Assembly (NCBI RefSeq): GCF_017873605.1
Contig: NZ_JAGGKI010000002.1
Coordinates: 434,001 to 498,000, forward strand
Reading direction: 5' to 3'
From: Paenibacillus lactis
Lineage (GTDB): Bacteria > Bacillota > Bacilli > Paenibacillales > Paenibacillaceae
Length of the DNA: 64,000 nt
In this document: positions 45,301 to 53,991 of the stretch, piece by piece
Layout: the number at the start of each line of letters is the position of its first letter
How positions within the stretch are numbered: position 1 is the stretch's first letter
Translations under genes and position numbers: made by a program
The notes under the pieces: model-generated
What the model was told of the DNA's origin: nothing
What the model saw: only the letters and a program-made list of their open reading frames with translations
The model's database searches: none

Positions 45301-48300
45301 AAGATGGACAACGTCAACCTCAGCCGACTTCGTCAGATTCTTGCTGACCAGAATATGGTCAAGCACCTGCGAGTTGCCATCGTACGTATACGTATACCGC
45401 TCTCCCGGCGGCAGAATGTCGATCAGATTGTCGAGCTCATTGCCTTTCAGAATCGTTCCGGTCTGCGTGAACTGGAAATCATTCAAATCGCCCAGAACGA
45501 TGATATTCGCGTCAGGATTGCCCTGCAGCACATCTGTGACGAAGCCGTTCACGACAGCCGCAATCTGATGGCGCTGAGCCTCACTGGATAGCAGTGGCGG
45601 CTGCGTGCTGCCAAAAGGCCCTTGGTCTCCCGATTTCGAATTGAAGTGATTCGCTACGACGATCACTTTTTCGCCGCGGAATTCGAACTGGGCGGCCAGC
45701 GGCTTGCGGGATGCATGGAACGCGCTGTTCTCCGGTTCGATCCGGCCCGGATTGTAGGTAAGCTGATCCGTGGCCGCATCATAGGCAACCGCATCCGTCG
45801 AGGAGCCTTTCTTGCCGTTCACGCTCTCCGACAGCTTGACGCGGTCGGCGTTATAGAGGAAGCCAACCCGGATATTCGCACCCGGTGCACCGCCATCTTT
45901 GTTGTTGACCGGATCGATGTCCGTGAAGCTGTACTCCGGTCCGCCGGCCGCTTTGATCGCTTCGATCAGCGCCCGATAGCTTTGATCCGCCGCGGTCGTG
46001 CCGTCATTCTTCTCCCCGTTGTTGTCCTGAACTTCGACCAGTCCAATGATGTCCGGGGATTTCAAATGACTCACGATGGAATCCGCAAGCTTGTTGATCT
46101 TGGCGGAGCCCACGCCAGGGTAAAAGTTCTCGATATTATAGGTCGCCACGCGAAGCTGGTCATCCTTCACGTCGATCGTGGATACCTCTTGTTCAAAGGA
46201 ACCGCCTTCGATCGCAGGCAGCCCGTCTTTTGGAGGAATGACCTTGAAATTGCCGCTGTTGTATCCGATCACGCCGATGACATCCTCGGCAAACGTATCG
46301 CCCGTGCTCACTTCCTGCCCCGGATTCCCGTAAGCGATGATCAGGCGCTGCGGGTTGAAGTTGCCTTGCTCCTTCAGCACCAGACCGCCTGCCGGCGTAA
46401 TGACGTCCGGAACGTTATTTTCGACACGGGTCGGAATGTTGTAGGTGCCGCTGCTCGTCCAATACGGACTAATAATCGTCGGCTCCGGCAGTCTGACCCG
46501 CATCCCTTCAAGCGATTCGTAGAAATCGATAGCGTCTTCTTCCGGATCGAACACCTGGAATCCGTCATTATCGATGATCGATGCCGGGATCGGCCGCCCG
46601 CCCTTGCCCAGCGTAACCGGCTCCGGCAGCGGCTGATTTTCCGAGATTACGGTGAGCGATTGCAGCTCGATCTGGGTTGAGGTCAGATTGGACGAGCTTC
46701 CTTCGTTATATTCCGCCACTTTGCCGGTAACGGACACAAGGTCGCCTACATCCGGCAGGTTAGTACTGCCCGTCCCAAACACGAAAATCGCATCGGAGGT
46801 GTTCGGATTATTATCCGGCTCTGCATCCTGGATATAGAAGCCCTTGATGCTGCCATTGGAGAAGGTATAGCCGTATTGCGTAACGATACCCTCAATGCCC
46901 TTTACGGTTTGCCCATTATACGGCGAGGCGTGTCCTTCGCCTTGAATGTCCGCAATGCGCGGCTGCTGTGTCGCCTTGTAAGCAAACTCATACACTTTGC
47001 TCACATTCGTGCCAGAGACCACGATGGCCTTGATGGTCATGTCGCGGTCCACTTGAATCGGCTTGGTGTACAGCGTGCTTGCCGTCGTCGGAGTCGTTCC
47101 GTCCACCGTATAATAGATGCTGGCTCCAGTCGTCGGACTCGACAGCTCTACCGTGCTTCCGATCATGATCGGGCCTGGCCCCGGGCTTGCGATCACGGAG
47201 AACAAGTCTTCAATCAAGGCATCATTGCTTAGCGGGATCAGCTCGTAGATATTGTCGTACTGCTTCACCACGCCCGTTACCCGGCTGAAGGTTTTACCCG
47301 GAGCAAGCTTCGACAGACCGGAATAAATGATGAATTCGTGCCCGCCTTGCTCGGCCGTAAACTCGCCCGCCCGATTCTCGGACTTAATGGACACATCCTC
47401 CAAATAAACCAGCCTTGCCTCGTAAGCTTCCCCTTTGTCTGCAGCAAGATCCGCTCCGCTAATCCGTACCGCCTGCGGCGGTCCGACGTTGCTGTCCGTC
47501 ACGTTATACGGCAGCAGCGCATGCGGCTTGATCTCTTGCAAATTGTTGTAGATTTCCATCACGCCGGCCACGCTGACCCGATCACCCACTCCTGCGCCAA
47601 TCGGATAATCGTAGAGCACGATGCCGGCCGTATCGTCCTGGATATAAGTTTCTCTGCCTTCGATATGCGTGATGATGCCTTCCGTCCAGACGTGTTCGCC
47701 TTTAGACTTGGTTCTCGCTTCCGCAACCGATGTTTGCTTCAAAATATCATATTGGAACGACGTTACCGGCCCATCCGGAACGCCTTCCATAGCGGCAAAC
47801 GCATCGATTCGGGTCGGCTCGTTGATGACGATCGGACCGTCTACGAGCTCAAACCCTCTGCCGGCGTTACCCGAAACGTACACATCCGCATAGACCGAGG
47901 CGCCTACCGTAGGCGGGGCCAGCTTAATCTCTGTCCCTGCCGGCCAGGCATTCGGTTCCGGGGAGGCCGTTACCCTGCCTAAGCCGCTGCCGGGATTTCC
48001 GGGCGTAGCCTGATATGATTTGTTTCGAGGGTCCGGTGAACCAACGTAGAAATCTTCTGCATTGTTGTCCGTATCCAAACCGCGATTCCCTGGCTGACCT
48101 GCGGTCAATTCTTTCCGAATCGCCGCCGTGCCGGCGGATAACGCAGCCGTCGGCTTGGTTTCCGAATCGCTTGCGGAGCCGTAGCCGATCAGATCGACGC
48201 GCTCCCCTGCTGCGTTCACCAGGTCTACCTTGCCGTTACTGGCGGCTAGGGCCAAGTTCCCTGTCAGATCGGGTGTTGGAAGAGGCAGACCTGTGTTGCC

Positions 48301-48636
48301 CCCGCTTTGCTGAATTAATAGATATTGGTAAGGCTCGATGCTACCTGTTAAAGAGGTTGTGTTATTAAAATCACCTGCTGCACTTGCATAACGTACCTTC
48401 CAGCCTGTAAGGTCCACGGCCTGTCCCGTAGGGTTGAACAACTCGATGAAATCGTTGGCATAGACCGCCCCGTTGCCCCCGCCGCCCCCATAAACCTGGC
48501 TGATGACCACTTGATCATTCCGAGGCGAAGCTTCCGCTACCTGCACGGATCCGAAAGGAACAAGAATACTTACCAGCATAGCAATAGCAAGAAGTACACT
48601 AAGTGGTTTTCGGCCCTTCTGGAATCGAATGCGCAT
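42364..48636 (-). CDS. SLH-anchored multidomain extracellular nuclease / 5'-nucleotidase
   Basis: Exported protein of 2090 residues with a signal peptide at 1-36 (ending VAEAS). In order: lamin-tail domain (~38-150, VISQVYGGGGGNGAVYANDFIELFN split); two chitobiase-C-like units (~220-290, ~480-555); OB-fold regions (~295-385, ~560-680); an endonuclease/exonuclease/phosphatase domain (~825-1140: VATYNIENF, ANHFNSKSG, LGDLNDF, SDHDPVVAQL); a UshA-type 5'-nucleotidase (~1155-1640: LHTNDTHAN, VDAGDVFSG, FGNHEFDKG, GGHSHTKL, NGGGIRESI); a collagen-like PGQ-repeat linker (~1660-1710); and three SLH repeats near the end (TRAEFAA, TREEMAA, TRGESAA). It should degrade nucleic acids to nucleotides and then nucleosides at the cell surface. 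B. subtilis YhcR is a smaller relative. The NupNOPQ-like importer lies next to it. Confidence 0.94.
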   Translation of the reverse strand: MRIRFQKGRKPLSVLLAIAMLVSILVPFGSVQVAEASPRNDQVVISQVYGGGGGNGAVYANDFIELFNPTGQAVDLTGWKVRYASAAGDFNNTTSLTGSIEPYQYLLIQQSGGNTGLPLPTPDLTGNLALAASNGKVDLVNAAGERVDLIGYGSASDSETKPTAALSAGTAAIRKELTAGQPGNRGLDTDNNAEDFYVGSPDPRNKSYQATPGNPGSGLGRVTASPEPNAWPAGTEIKLAPPTVGASVYADVYVSGNAGRGFELVDGPIVINEPTRIDAFAAMEGVPDGPVTSFQYDILKQTSVAEARTKSKGEHVWTEGIITHIEGRETYIQDDTAGIVLYDYPIGAGVGDRVSVAGVMEIYNNLQEIKPHALLPYNVTDSNVGPPQAVRISGADLAADKGEAYEARLVYLEDVSIKSENRAGEFTAEQGGHEFIIYSGLSKLAPGKTFSRVTGVVKQYDNIYELIPLSNDALIEDLFSVIASPGPGPIMIGSTVELSSPTTGASIYYTVDGTTPTTASTLYTKPIQVDRDMTIKAIVVSGTNVSKVYEFAYKATQQPRIADIQGEGHASPYNGQTVKGIEGIVTQYGYTFSNGSIKGFYIQDAEPDNNPNTSDAIFVFGTGSTNLPDVGDLVSVTGKVAEYNEGSSSNLTSTQIELQSLTVISENQPLPEPVTLGKGGRPIPASIIDNDGFQVFDPEEDAIDFYESLEGMRVRLPEPTIISPYWTSSGTYNIPTRVENNVPDVITPAGGLVLKEQGNFNPQRLIIAYGNPGQEVSTGDTFAEDVIGVIGYNSGNFKVIPPKDGLPAIEGGSFEQEVSTIDVKDDQLRVATYNIENFYPGVGSAKINKLADSIVSHLKSPDIIGLVEVQDNNGEKNDGTTAADQSYRALIEAIKAAGGPEYSFTDIDPVNNKDGGAPGANIRVGFLYNADRVKLSESVNGKKGSSTDAVAYDAATDQLTYNPGRIEPENSAFHASRKPLAAQFEFRGEKVIVVANHFNSKSGDQGPFGSTQPPLLSSEAQRHQIAAVVNGFVTDVLQGNPDANIIVLGDLNDFQFTQTGTILKGNELDNLIDILPPGERYTYTYDGNSQVLDHILVSKNLTKSAEVDVVHLNADFPASKGRVSDHDPVVAQLDLTGEAASGFPLTILHTNDTHANLDTVSSPDNIARRVTAIKEAKASAVNPLLVDAGDVFSGTLYFNQYEGQADLAFMNLVQYDAMTFGNHEFDKGSEVLNAFIENAKFPFVSSNVNFSADPVLREKFNDGVTRDAKAANIYPAVIMEVDGQEVGLIGLTTEDTANIASPGPVTFDDAVQKAKDTVAMLQQEGINKIVVLSHLGYDVDVNLAKAVEGIDIIVGGHSHTKLDQAVVDRTDSEPKLIVQTGEKGQFLGRLEVVFDDEGALQDWNSRLISVDEKDSSGQYVIQPDAEALNLLNTKYKPGVEELKQTEVGYTEVKLNGVRADVRTKETNLGNLIADGMLDAARAAGTNAVIALQNGGGIRESIEAGKVTMGDIMTVLPFNNDLVTITLTGQEIKEALENGVSKIPAQDGRFPHIAGMRFYYDSTKPAGERVLRMEVKGKNGYELIDPKQSYEVATNAFTAKGGDFYASLEKAYQEGRVKLLYLPDYEVFSGYVKKVGTITDKTSAVEGRIVDLKGAPLPGGPDPGQPGQPGQPGQPGNPGTPGSPGPATPPVNPPGTGTPSPAEPGKVKVQAQVKDGEASGTVTGSALKDALKQPTGGKVTVEAVSTQPFQSASITVDNEALQAWLAQAGVQVLSVVTPFGSLDLPKKEIDLQGLAKQIGTDTAGIRLVVRVAKDTDALKAAAAQGYRPLQAVNYAVEAHASSGKTAQLNEFASYVKRSVVVDQTGPANSLAVVRLNEGRYTPVPFKVNAQQVDIYSRESGTYLVLRNTATFPDIGSHWSKGDVESLAAKMIVTGRSEQAFVPDAPITRAEFAALIVRALGLSAAAGPDSFEDISVYDWHAGSIRAAVGAGIVNGYSDGTFRPDRTITREEMAAMAHKALEYAGYEQGGDVPIRFADEAHIGAWAEEAVQVLGELDILNGDNRQRFAPKSHATRGESAAVLNRMLGKLTFAK

Positions 48637-48732
48637 TCAGGTATTCACTCCTCAACTCTATTAGATTTTCAGCCTTATTTACTATATATACCAGAATTGT
48701 TTTGGCCGATCTAATAGAAAGTGAATCCTATG

Positions 48733-48791
48733 TAAAAAAACCTCCGTTAGACCCAGCCTTCCAGGCGGAGGTCCTATCGGAGGTTTCTTTT
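48733..48791 (-). terminator. Terminator after the nucleoside transporter operon
   Basis: Minus-strand AAACCTCCG pairs with CGGAGGTTT across a loop that itself contains a further CCTCCG copy, giving two alternative stems. A T-run follows. It lies 13 bases after the permease stop codon. Confidence 0.78.
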
Positions 48792-48803
48792 TTCGTCAAA
48801 ATC

Positions 48804-49757
48804 CTATCGCTTGCCTGAGTCGAACGGCTCCCCGACGGCCTTAGGCGCATTGGAGGACTTCGAGAAAATGACCAATGCGATCAAGGTGACCACGTAAGGG
48901 AAAATCTTCAGGATCACCGGCGGGATCACGGCCAGCTGCGGAATAACCTGCGAGACGTTCGCCACGGTGCTCGCAAATCCGAAGAAGAACGTTGCCGCCA
49001 GAATGCCGAACGGCTTCCATTGGCCGAAGATGAGCGAGGCCAGGGCGAGGAAGCCCAAACCTGCGACGTTGCCGGTAAATTCGCCGGAATAGGTCATCAG
49101 GATAACGGCACCGCCAAGCCCGGCGAAAGCGCCGGAAATCATGACGCCGACATACCGCATGGCGCGTACCCGAATTCCGGCAGCCTCCGCTGCGTGCGGA
49201 TGCTCGCCGCAAGCTCTTAGGCGCAGACCGAACGGCGTCTTGTACAGGATAAACGCGCTCACCAATAGCAGGATCAGCACGAGCCACGTCGTAATGTAAG
49301 TGTTCGTAAAGAACAGATCTCCGATGATCGGAATATCCGACAAAATCGGAAAATCAAACGGTCTAAAGCCGCTCGTAATGCGGATGTTGCCGCTCCCCGT
49401 AATATTCCGGGCCAGGAAGATCGTCAGGGCGCCCGCAATCATATTGATTGCCGTACCGCTGATGATCTGGTTGGCGCTAAGATTAATGCTCGCAAAGGCG
49501 TGAAGGAGCGAGAACAGGGCGCTTGCCGCCGCTGCGGCCAGAAGTCCGACCCACAGCACCCACCAGCTTCCCCCGAACTGCGCCTGCATTTTGGATACGA
49601 CAAAGGCTCCAATAAAGGAACCGACGATCATCAGTCCATCGAGGCCGATATTCACGACCCCGCTTCGTTCACTGAACAGCGCGCCCAAGGCGGTTATCAA
49701 CAGCGGGATGGTGAAGACGATGGCATACGGAAAAATCTGTTCAAGCGTTGTCCACAT
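48804..49757 (-). CDS. nupQ: Nucleoside ABC transporter permease, NupQ/YufQ-like
   Basis: Membrane permease of 317 residues of the BPD_transp_2 type (LivH/RbsC-like). It shows about ten hydrophobic spans and the typical GLDGLMIVGSFIGA, NQIISGTAINMIAGALTIFLAR (split by a turn), LRACGEHPHAAEAAGI and SGAFAGLGGAVI motifs. The start overlaps the preceding permease gene by 17 bases, so the two are translated together. Together with the other permease it forms the channel of a BmpA-type purine nucleoside importer. Confidence 0.94.
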   Translation of the reverse strand: MWTTLEQIFPYAIVFTIPLLITALGALFSERSGVVNIGLDGLMIVGSFIGAFVVSKMQAQFGGSWWVLWVGLLAAAAASALFSLLHAFASINLSANQIISGTAINMIAGALTIFLARNITGSGNIRITSGFRPFDFPILSDIPIIGDLFFTNTYITTWLVLILLLVSAFILYKTPFGLRLRACGEHPHAAEAAGIRVRAMRYVGVMISGAFAGLGGAVILMTYSGEFTGNVAGLGFLALASLIFGQWKPFGILAATFFFGFASTVANVSQVIPQLAVIPPVILKIFPYVVTLIALVIFSKSSNAPKAVGEPFDSGKR

Positions 49758-50835
49758 GTTCTCGTTCCCCCTGCTTTTTATTTGCCGCGCTGTGCGGTGC
49801 TCGTGACTTGCGCACTTTCCACTTGCGGAACAGGCGCTCGATCAGAATGCTTGTCGCCGCAAAGTAGATGATGATGGCAATAATCGAATCGGCGATCTCC
49901 GGCGGAATTTCCGTCATCGCATTCATGAATCCCCGGCCCGAGTACAGCACGCCGAAGAAGAGCGCGGAGACCATCACGCCAAGCGGCGCGTTCGCCCCGA
50001 GCAGCGCAACGGCAATGCCGTCAAAGCCCTGGCTCGGCAAGACGCCGATCTGAAGGCTCGACGCATTCCCGGCGTACTGCGCCACGCCCGCAAGGCCGGC
50101 AATGCCGCCGGCGATGAACATCGACAGCACGATGCTGCGCTTCACCGCAATCCCTGCGTATTCGGCCGAGTGGCGGTTGAATCCGACCGCCTTCAGCTCA
50201 TAGCCGAGCGTCGTTTTATTGATCAGGAAGGCGACGACCAGAACGGCCACCACCCCGATAAAAAAGCCGAGATTGATGTACGAGCCCTGGAACATATCGC
50301 TCAGCCAGGACGCGTGAAGCATCGCCTCCGGCGGGAGCTGACGGGATTCCGTCTCCAGGCTTTCCCCTTTAAAATATCCCGGAATGACGTAATACACGGT
50401 CCAATACGCCGTCCAGTTCATCATGATGGTCGATACGACCTCATGCACGTTGTAACGGGCCTTCAAAATGCCGGGGATCAGCGCCCACAAAGCGCCGCCG
50501 ATGAATCCGGCCAGCACCATCAGCGTCAGCAGCAAGGCCCGCGGCAGATCCACCGACAGGCCGACTGCCGTCGCGCAGAAGCCGCCGAACAGCATCTGGC
50601 CTGCGGCCCCGATGTTGAACAGCCCCGTCCGGAAGGCAAAAGCAACCGACAAGCCCGTCAAGATAAGCGGGGTTGCCGTCGCCAGCGTGTTGCCGATCCT
50701 CTCTGGGCTCTTCAGCCCGCCCTGGATCAGGAATTTGTAGCCTTCCACCGGATTGTGGCCGGTCACCGCCATCAGCAGCGCCCCAGCCAGGAGGCCGAAG
50801 AGGACGGCCAGCAGTGATTTTATGCTGTTATTCAT
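49741..50835 (-). CDS. nupP: Nucleoside ABC transporter permease, NupP/YufP-like
   Basis: Membrane permease of 364 residues. It has the conserved NTLATATPLILTGLSVAFAFRTGLFNIGAAGQ core (split around TGL), LKAVGFNRHSAEYAGI and SQGFDGIAVALLG motifs of the BmpA-type transporter family. The start overlaps the ATPase gene stop by 4 bases (ATGA). The C-terminal tail is basic and cytoplasmic. It pairs with the NupQ-like permease. Confidence 0.94.
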   Translation of the reverse strand: MNNSIKSLLAVLFGLLAGALLMAVTGHNPVEGYKFLIQGGLKSPERIGNTLATATPLILTGLSVAFAFRTGLFNIGAAGQMLFGGFCATAVGLSVDLPRALLLTLMVLAGFIGGALWALIPGILKARYNVHEVVSTIMMNWTAYWTVYYVIPGYFKGESLETESRQLPPEAMLHASWLSDMFQGSYINLGFFIGVVAVLVVAFLINKTTLGYELKAVGFNRHSAEYAGIAVKRSIVLSMFIAGGIAGLAGVAQYAGNASSLQIGVLPSQGFDGIAVALLGANAPLGVMVSALFFGVLYSGRGFMNAMTEIPPEIADSIIAIIIYFAATSILIERLFRKWKVRKSRAPHSAANKKQGEREHVDNA

Positions 50836-52358
50836 GCGCTGCCCTCCTCTTTATGATACCCGGCCATCATGAGGCCCAGCTCTTGTTCGTTCGTTTCGGA
50901 AGCGTTGACCACGCCGACCAGCTCGCCGTTGTTGATGACTGCGATGCGGTCGGACAGGTTCAGCACCTCATCGAGCTCCAAGGATACGAGCAGCACCGCT
51001 TTTCCTTTGTCCCGCTGCTCCACAAGACGTCTGTGAATATATTCGATCGAGCCGACATCCAAACCGCGCGTCGGCTGAACCGCGATCAGCAGATCCGGAT
51101 CCCGCTCGACCTCGCGGCCGATGATCGCCTTCTGCTGGTTCCCCCCGGACATGGAGCGAACGATGGAGCGGCCGGCCTCCCCGGAACGGACATCGAAGCT
51201 CTGAATGATATGCTCCGCATGCTTGCGGATGGCCGCTCGCTGCAATAGCCCGTTCTTGGAGTACGGGGGCCGCTTGTAGATTTCCAGAATCAAATTCTCT
51301 TCCAGCGTATAGTCCAGTACAAGCCCGCGCTTCTGACGGTCCTCGGGGATATGCCCGATGCCGCTCTCATTGCGCTGACGCACGGACAGCCCGGTAATAT
51401 CCTTTCCATTCAGGATCACGCTGCCGCTCTCTGCCTGCCGCAGACCCGTGATAGCCTCTATCAGCTCGGTTTGCCCGTTACCGTCCACCCCGGCAATGCC
51501 GACGATCTCGCCGGCACGCAGCTCAAGCGAGAAGGCTTTAAGCGCATCGACCTTCTTGCTGTTCTTCACGGTCAGCGAGCGAATTTCGAGCACCGTCTCT
51601 CCAGGTCGACTCTCCTGCTTGTCGACCTTAAAGGAAACGCTGCGGCCGACCATCATCTCGGCCATCGTCTCCCGGCTCGTATCAGCCACGTCGACGGTGC
51701 CGATCGTCCGGCCACGCCGGATGACGGTGCAGCGGTCAGCCACCGCCTTGATCTCCTTCAGCTTATGGGTGATCAGGATGATCGATTTGCCCTCTTGAAC
51801 CAAATTTTTCATAATGCCCTGCAAATCCTCGATTTCCTGCGGCGTCAGCACCGCGGTCGGTTCGTCGAAGATCAGCACCTCCGCATCGCGGTACAGCATT
51901 TTGAGAATTTCCACGCGCTGCTGCATGCCAACCGAGATGTCCTCGATTTTGGCGTGCGGGTCCACGTTCAGACCGTACTGCTTGGACAACGCCTCCACTC
52001 GGTTGGCAGCGGTCCTGATATCTAGCATCCCCACTCGACGCGTCTCGCTGCCCAGTATAATGTTCTCCGTCACGGTGAACGCCTCAACAAGCTTAAAGTG
52101 CTGGTGCACCATCCCGATGCCGAGCCTGTTCGCCACGTTCGGATTCGAAATCCGCACTTCCCGGCCGTTGACCTTAATGACTCCGCGGTCGGGCTGGTAC
52201 ATGCCGAACAGAATGCTCATCAGGGTTGATTTCCCCGCGCCGTTCTCGCCGAGCAGCGCATGGATCTCCCCTCTCTTCAACTGAAGCGTGATGTCGTCAT
52301 TGGCCACGATGCCCGGAAATTCCTTGCGGATGCCCACCATCTCGACAACATAGTCCAT
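50832..52358 (-). CDS. nupO: Nucleoside ABC transporter ATP-binding protein, NupO/YufO-like
   Basis: Tandem ATPase of 508 residues with two ABC domains. The first has Walker A GENGAGKST and ISVGMQQRVEIL, then VLIFDEPTAVLTPQE. The second has a degenerate Walker A (GVDGNGQTE), signature MSGGNQQKAIIGRE and DLLIAVQPTRGLD, as is normal for the RbsA-like subunits of BmpA systems. It energises import by the two downstream permeases. A strong terminator-like hairpin (52428-52460) lies between bmpA and this gene. Confidence 0.94.
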   Translation of the reverse strand: MDYVVEMVGIRKEFPGIVANDDITLQLKRGEIHALLGENGAGKSTLMSILFGMYQPDRGVIKVNGREVRISNPNVANRLGIGMVHQHFKLVEAFTVTENIILGSETRRVGMLDIRTAANRVEALSKQYGLNVDPHAKIEDISVGMQQRVEILKMLYRDAEVLIFDEPTAVLTPQEIEDLQGIMKNLVQEGKSIILITHKLKEIKAVADRCTVIRRGRTIGTVDVADTSRETMAEMMVGRSVSFKVDKQESRPGETVLEIRSLTVKNSKKVDALKAFSLELRAGEIVGIAGVDGNGQTELIEAITGLRQAESGSVILNGKDITGLSVRQRNESGIGHIPEDRQKRGLVLDYTLEENLILEIYKRPPYSKNGLLQRAAIRKHAEHIIQSFDVRSGEAGRSIVRSMSGGNQQKAIIGREVERDPDLLIAVQPTRGLDVGSIEYIHRRLVEQRDKGKAVLLVSLELDEVLNLSDRIAVINNGELVGVVNASETNEQELGLMMAGYHKEEGSA

Positions 52359-52427
52359 GGTTTAGCGTCCTCTCCTTCATATTTGGTAGATGCCGTCTGT
52401 TGTTCCAATCCTATTCCCACTTACCTT

Positions 52428-52460
52428 AAAAAAAGACGGAGGGAAGTCCGTCTTTTTTTT
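52428..52460 (-). terminator. Attenuating terminator between the BMP lipoprotein and ATPase genes
   Basis: Stem AAAAAAAGACGGA / TCCGTCTTTTTTT with a 6-base loop, within the 162 bases between nupN and nupO. Partial read-through would give more binding protein than transporter, as is common in such operons. Confidence 0.85.
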
Positions 52461-52520
52461 AACGCATTGCGGTTATCCATTCAAATGTGCCCGGCAACCC
52501 CGAGCAGGGCGCTCCCTTGA

Positions 52521-53630
52521 CTATTCGATCAGGTCGCCTTGCTCTGCCGCCACCGTAATTTCGCCGGCTTTGATCTTATTGAACACTTCATCCACTTGCT
52601 TGAGAATGTCCTCGCTCAAGTTTGGATTTTCAGCCGGAAGGCCGACGCCGTCATTCTTCGCATCCAGCGTGATCGTCTGTCCGCCAGGGAACTTGCCTTC
52701 GGTTTCGGCTTTGATCATGTCATAAGCCGCTTGGTCGATCTTCTTCACTGCGGAAGTCAGGATCACGGATTTGTCGCCTTCATACACGCCGTCTTGATAC
52801 TGGTCGACGTCTACGCCGACAACCCATACGTCATTGCCGTTCTGCACACGCGTCTTGGCTTCGTTGATCGCCCCAACGCCAACGCCGCCTGCGGCAGCGA
52901 AGATGACATTCACGCCGCGGTCGTACATTTGGGCGGCCAGCTGGCTGCCTGCGGCAACATCATCAAAGGTACCCTGATACACGACATTTTCCTTGTTGAT
53001 CGTCACTTTCGTCCCCAGGCTCTCATTCGCGTATTTCACGCCCTGCTGGAAGCCCCAGTTGAACTTCTGCACCGGAGGAATTTTCATGCCGCCGATAAAG
53101 CCGGCCTGTCCGTCCTTCACGTGAAGGGCTGTCGCAACGCCCGCCAGGAAGCCGGACTCCTGCTCGGCGAAGTAGATGGCTACGGTGTTCTCTTTAAGTT
53201 CTGGATCCGCATCCGGATTAGGACGAGGAGATCCGTCGATCAGGACGAATTTTGCGTCCTTATACTTCTCTTGTGCCTTATGCACAGCCGTCTCGAACTT
53301 GAAGCCAGGCGTTACGATGAATTTGAATCCGGCATCGTACAGGTTGCCGATCTCCTTGGAATAGTCAGCTTCCGTTGTTCCAGCCGGCTTCAGGTATTTA
53401 TACTCCATATTAAAATCCTTGTTCGCCTTGACAATACCTTCATACGTCCCTTGGTTGAACGACTTGTCGTCAATGGTGCCTGCGTCGGTAACCATTCCGA
53501 CCTTGAAGTTTGCCTTCGGTGCGTCCGAGCCTGCACCCCCGGTTGGCTCAGATGCTGGCTTGCCGCCGCAGCCCGCGAGCATGGTGACCGATAACGCCAA
53601 ACTGATTAATGATAAGACCCCTTTTTTCAT
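52521..53630 (-). CDS. nupN: BMP-family nucleoside-binding lipoprotein, NupN/YufN-like
   Basis: Substrate-binding lipoprotein of 369 residues. The signal SLISLALSVTMLAGC ends in a lipobox with Cys21. The Bmp fold follows: KVGMVTDAGTIDDKSFNQGTYEG (split at DDKS), YIKPAG-like YLKPAGTTEADY, FAEQESGFLAGVATAL, GFIGGMKIPPVQKFNWGFQQG and VIFAAAGGVGVGAI. It delivers purine nucleosides, probably guanosine, to the NupOPQ-like permease complex. AGGAGGGTC precedes the ATG, and a consensus promoter lies at 53685-53713. Confidence 0.94.
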   Translation of the reverse strand: MKKGVLSLISLALSVTMLAGCGGKPASEPTGGAGSDAPKANFKVGMVTDAGTIDDKSFNQGTYEGIVKANKDFNMEYKYLKPAGTTEADYSKEIGNLYDAGFKFIVTPGFKFETAVHKAQEKYKDAKFVLIDGSPRPNPDADPELKENTVAIYFAEQESGFLAGVATALHVKDGQAGFIGGMKIPPVQKFNWGFQQGVKYANESLGTKVTINKENVVYQGTFDDVAAGSQLAAQMYDRGVNVIFAAAGGVGVGAINEAKTRVQNGNDVWVVGVDVDQYQDGVYEGDKSVILTSAVKKIDQAAYDMIKAETEGKFPGGQTITLDAKNDGVGLPAENPNLSEDILKQVDEVFNKIKAGEITVAAEQGDLIE

Positions 53631-53684
53631 TAAGGTTGACCCTCCTAGGTTTATATGCCCGAATGGTAGATTCGCGCTATTTAC

Positions 53685-53713
53685 AATATATTAATAATAT
53701 AGACCGTTTTCAA
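53685..53713 (-). promoter_or_regulatory. Sigma-A promoter of nupN
   Basis: Minus strand TTGAAA (53713-53708), 17 bases, TATATT (53690-53685), about 55 bases before the nupN start. Confidence 0.7.
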
Positions 53714-53873
53714 CAAAAATTTGGGTGTTTTTGCCAAAGTACATCTGTAAAGCGGTGAATGGCTTAAGCCTTGGTATATAGCCATTTCATGCGCATTTTA
53801 GAGCTCCTAAACAGAAAGAAGGCAATAGATCCGCATTTATAGATAACATAGGGATTACAGGAGGTGTGATGCA

Positions 53874-53969
53874 GTGGTTGAAGCAACGAATTTTATAGAG
53901 AAAGAAAAAAATAGAGTTGATCCTCTCATTCCAGTAGCATGCGCCTATTCCGTTCATTTGAAAGCATAA
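53874..53969 (+). CDS. Possible 31-residue small protein, unknown
   Basis: GTG-initiated frame of 31 codons (VVEATNFIEKEKNRVDP...) preceded by AGGAGG with 8-base spacing, in an otherwise empty AT-rich region. The composition is protein-like and charged, but there is no family match I can name. A 9-codon ATG frame starts in the same site in another phase. It could be a small gene, a remnant or chance. Confidence 0.25.
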   Translation: MVEATNFIEKEKNRVDPLIPVACAYSVHLKA

Positions 53970-53991
53970 AAGAGCACCCCCCGAGGTGCTC
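53968..53991 (-). terminator. Terminator after the small membrane protein gene
   Basis: Minus-strand stem GAGCACC / GGTGCTC with a CG-rich loop followed by TTTT, about 60 bases after the stop codon of the gene at 54053. Confidence 0.7.

Noticed and set aside
45622-46680. Plus-strand open frame of 352 codons opposite the nuclease gene
   Set aside because: It lies wholly antisense to a clearly conserved phosphoesterase domain, is rich in Arg/Asp/His as expected from a complement frame, and has no ribosome binding site.
53631-53684. Purine riboswitch in the nupN leader
   Set aside because: The leader from the predicted promoter to the start codon is only about 50 bases, too short for the aptamer and an expression platform.
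53690-53740. CodY-like box upstream of nupN
   Set aside because: AATTTTTGTTGAAAA resembles half of AATTTTCWGAAAATT, but the right half is out of register. CodY control is known for the B. subtilis nup operon but is not shown here.
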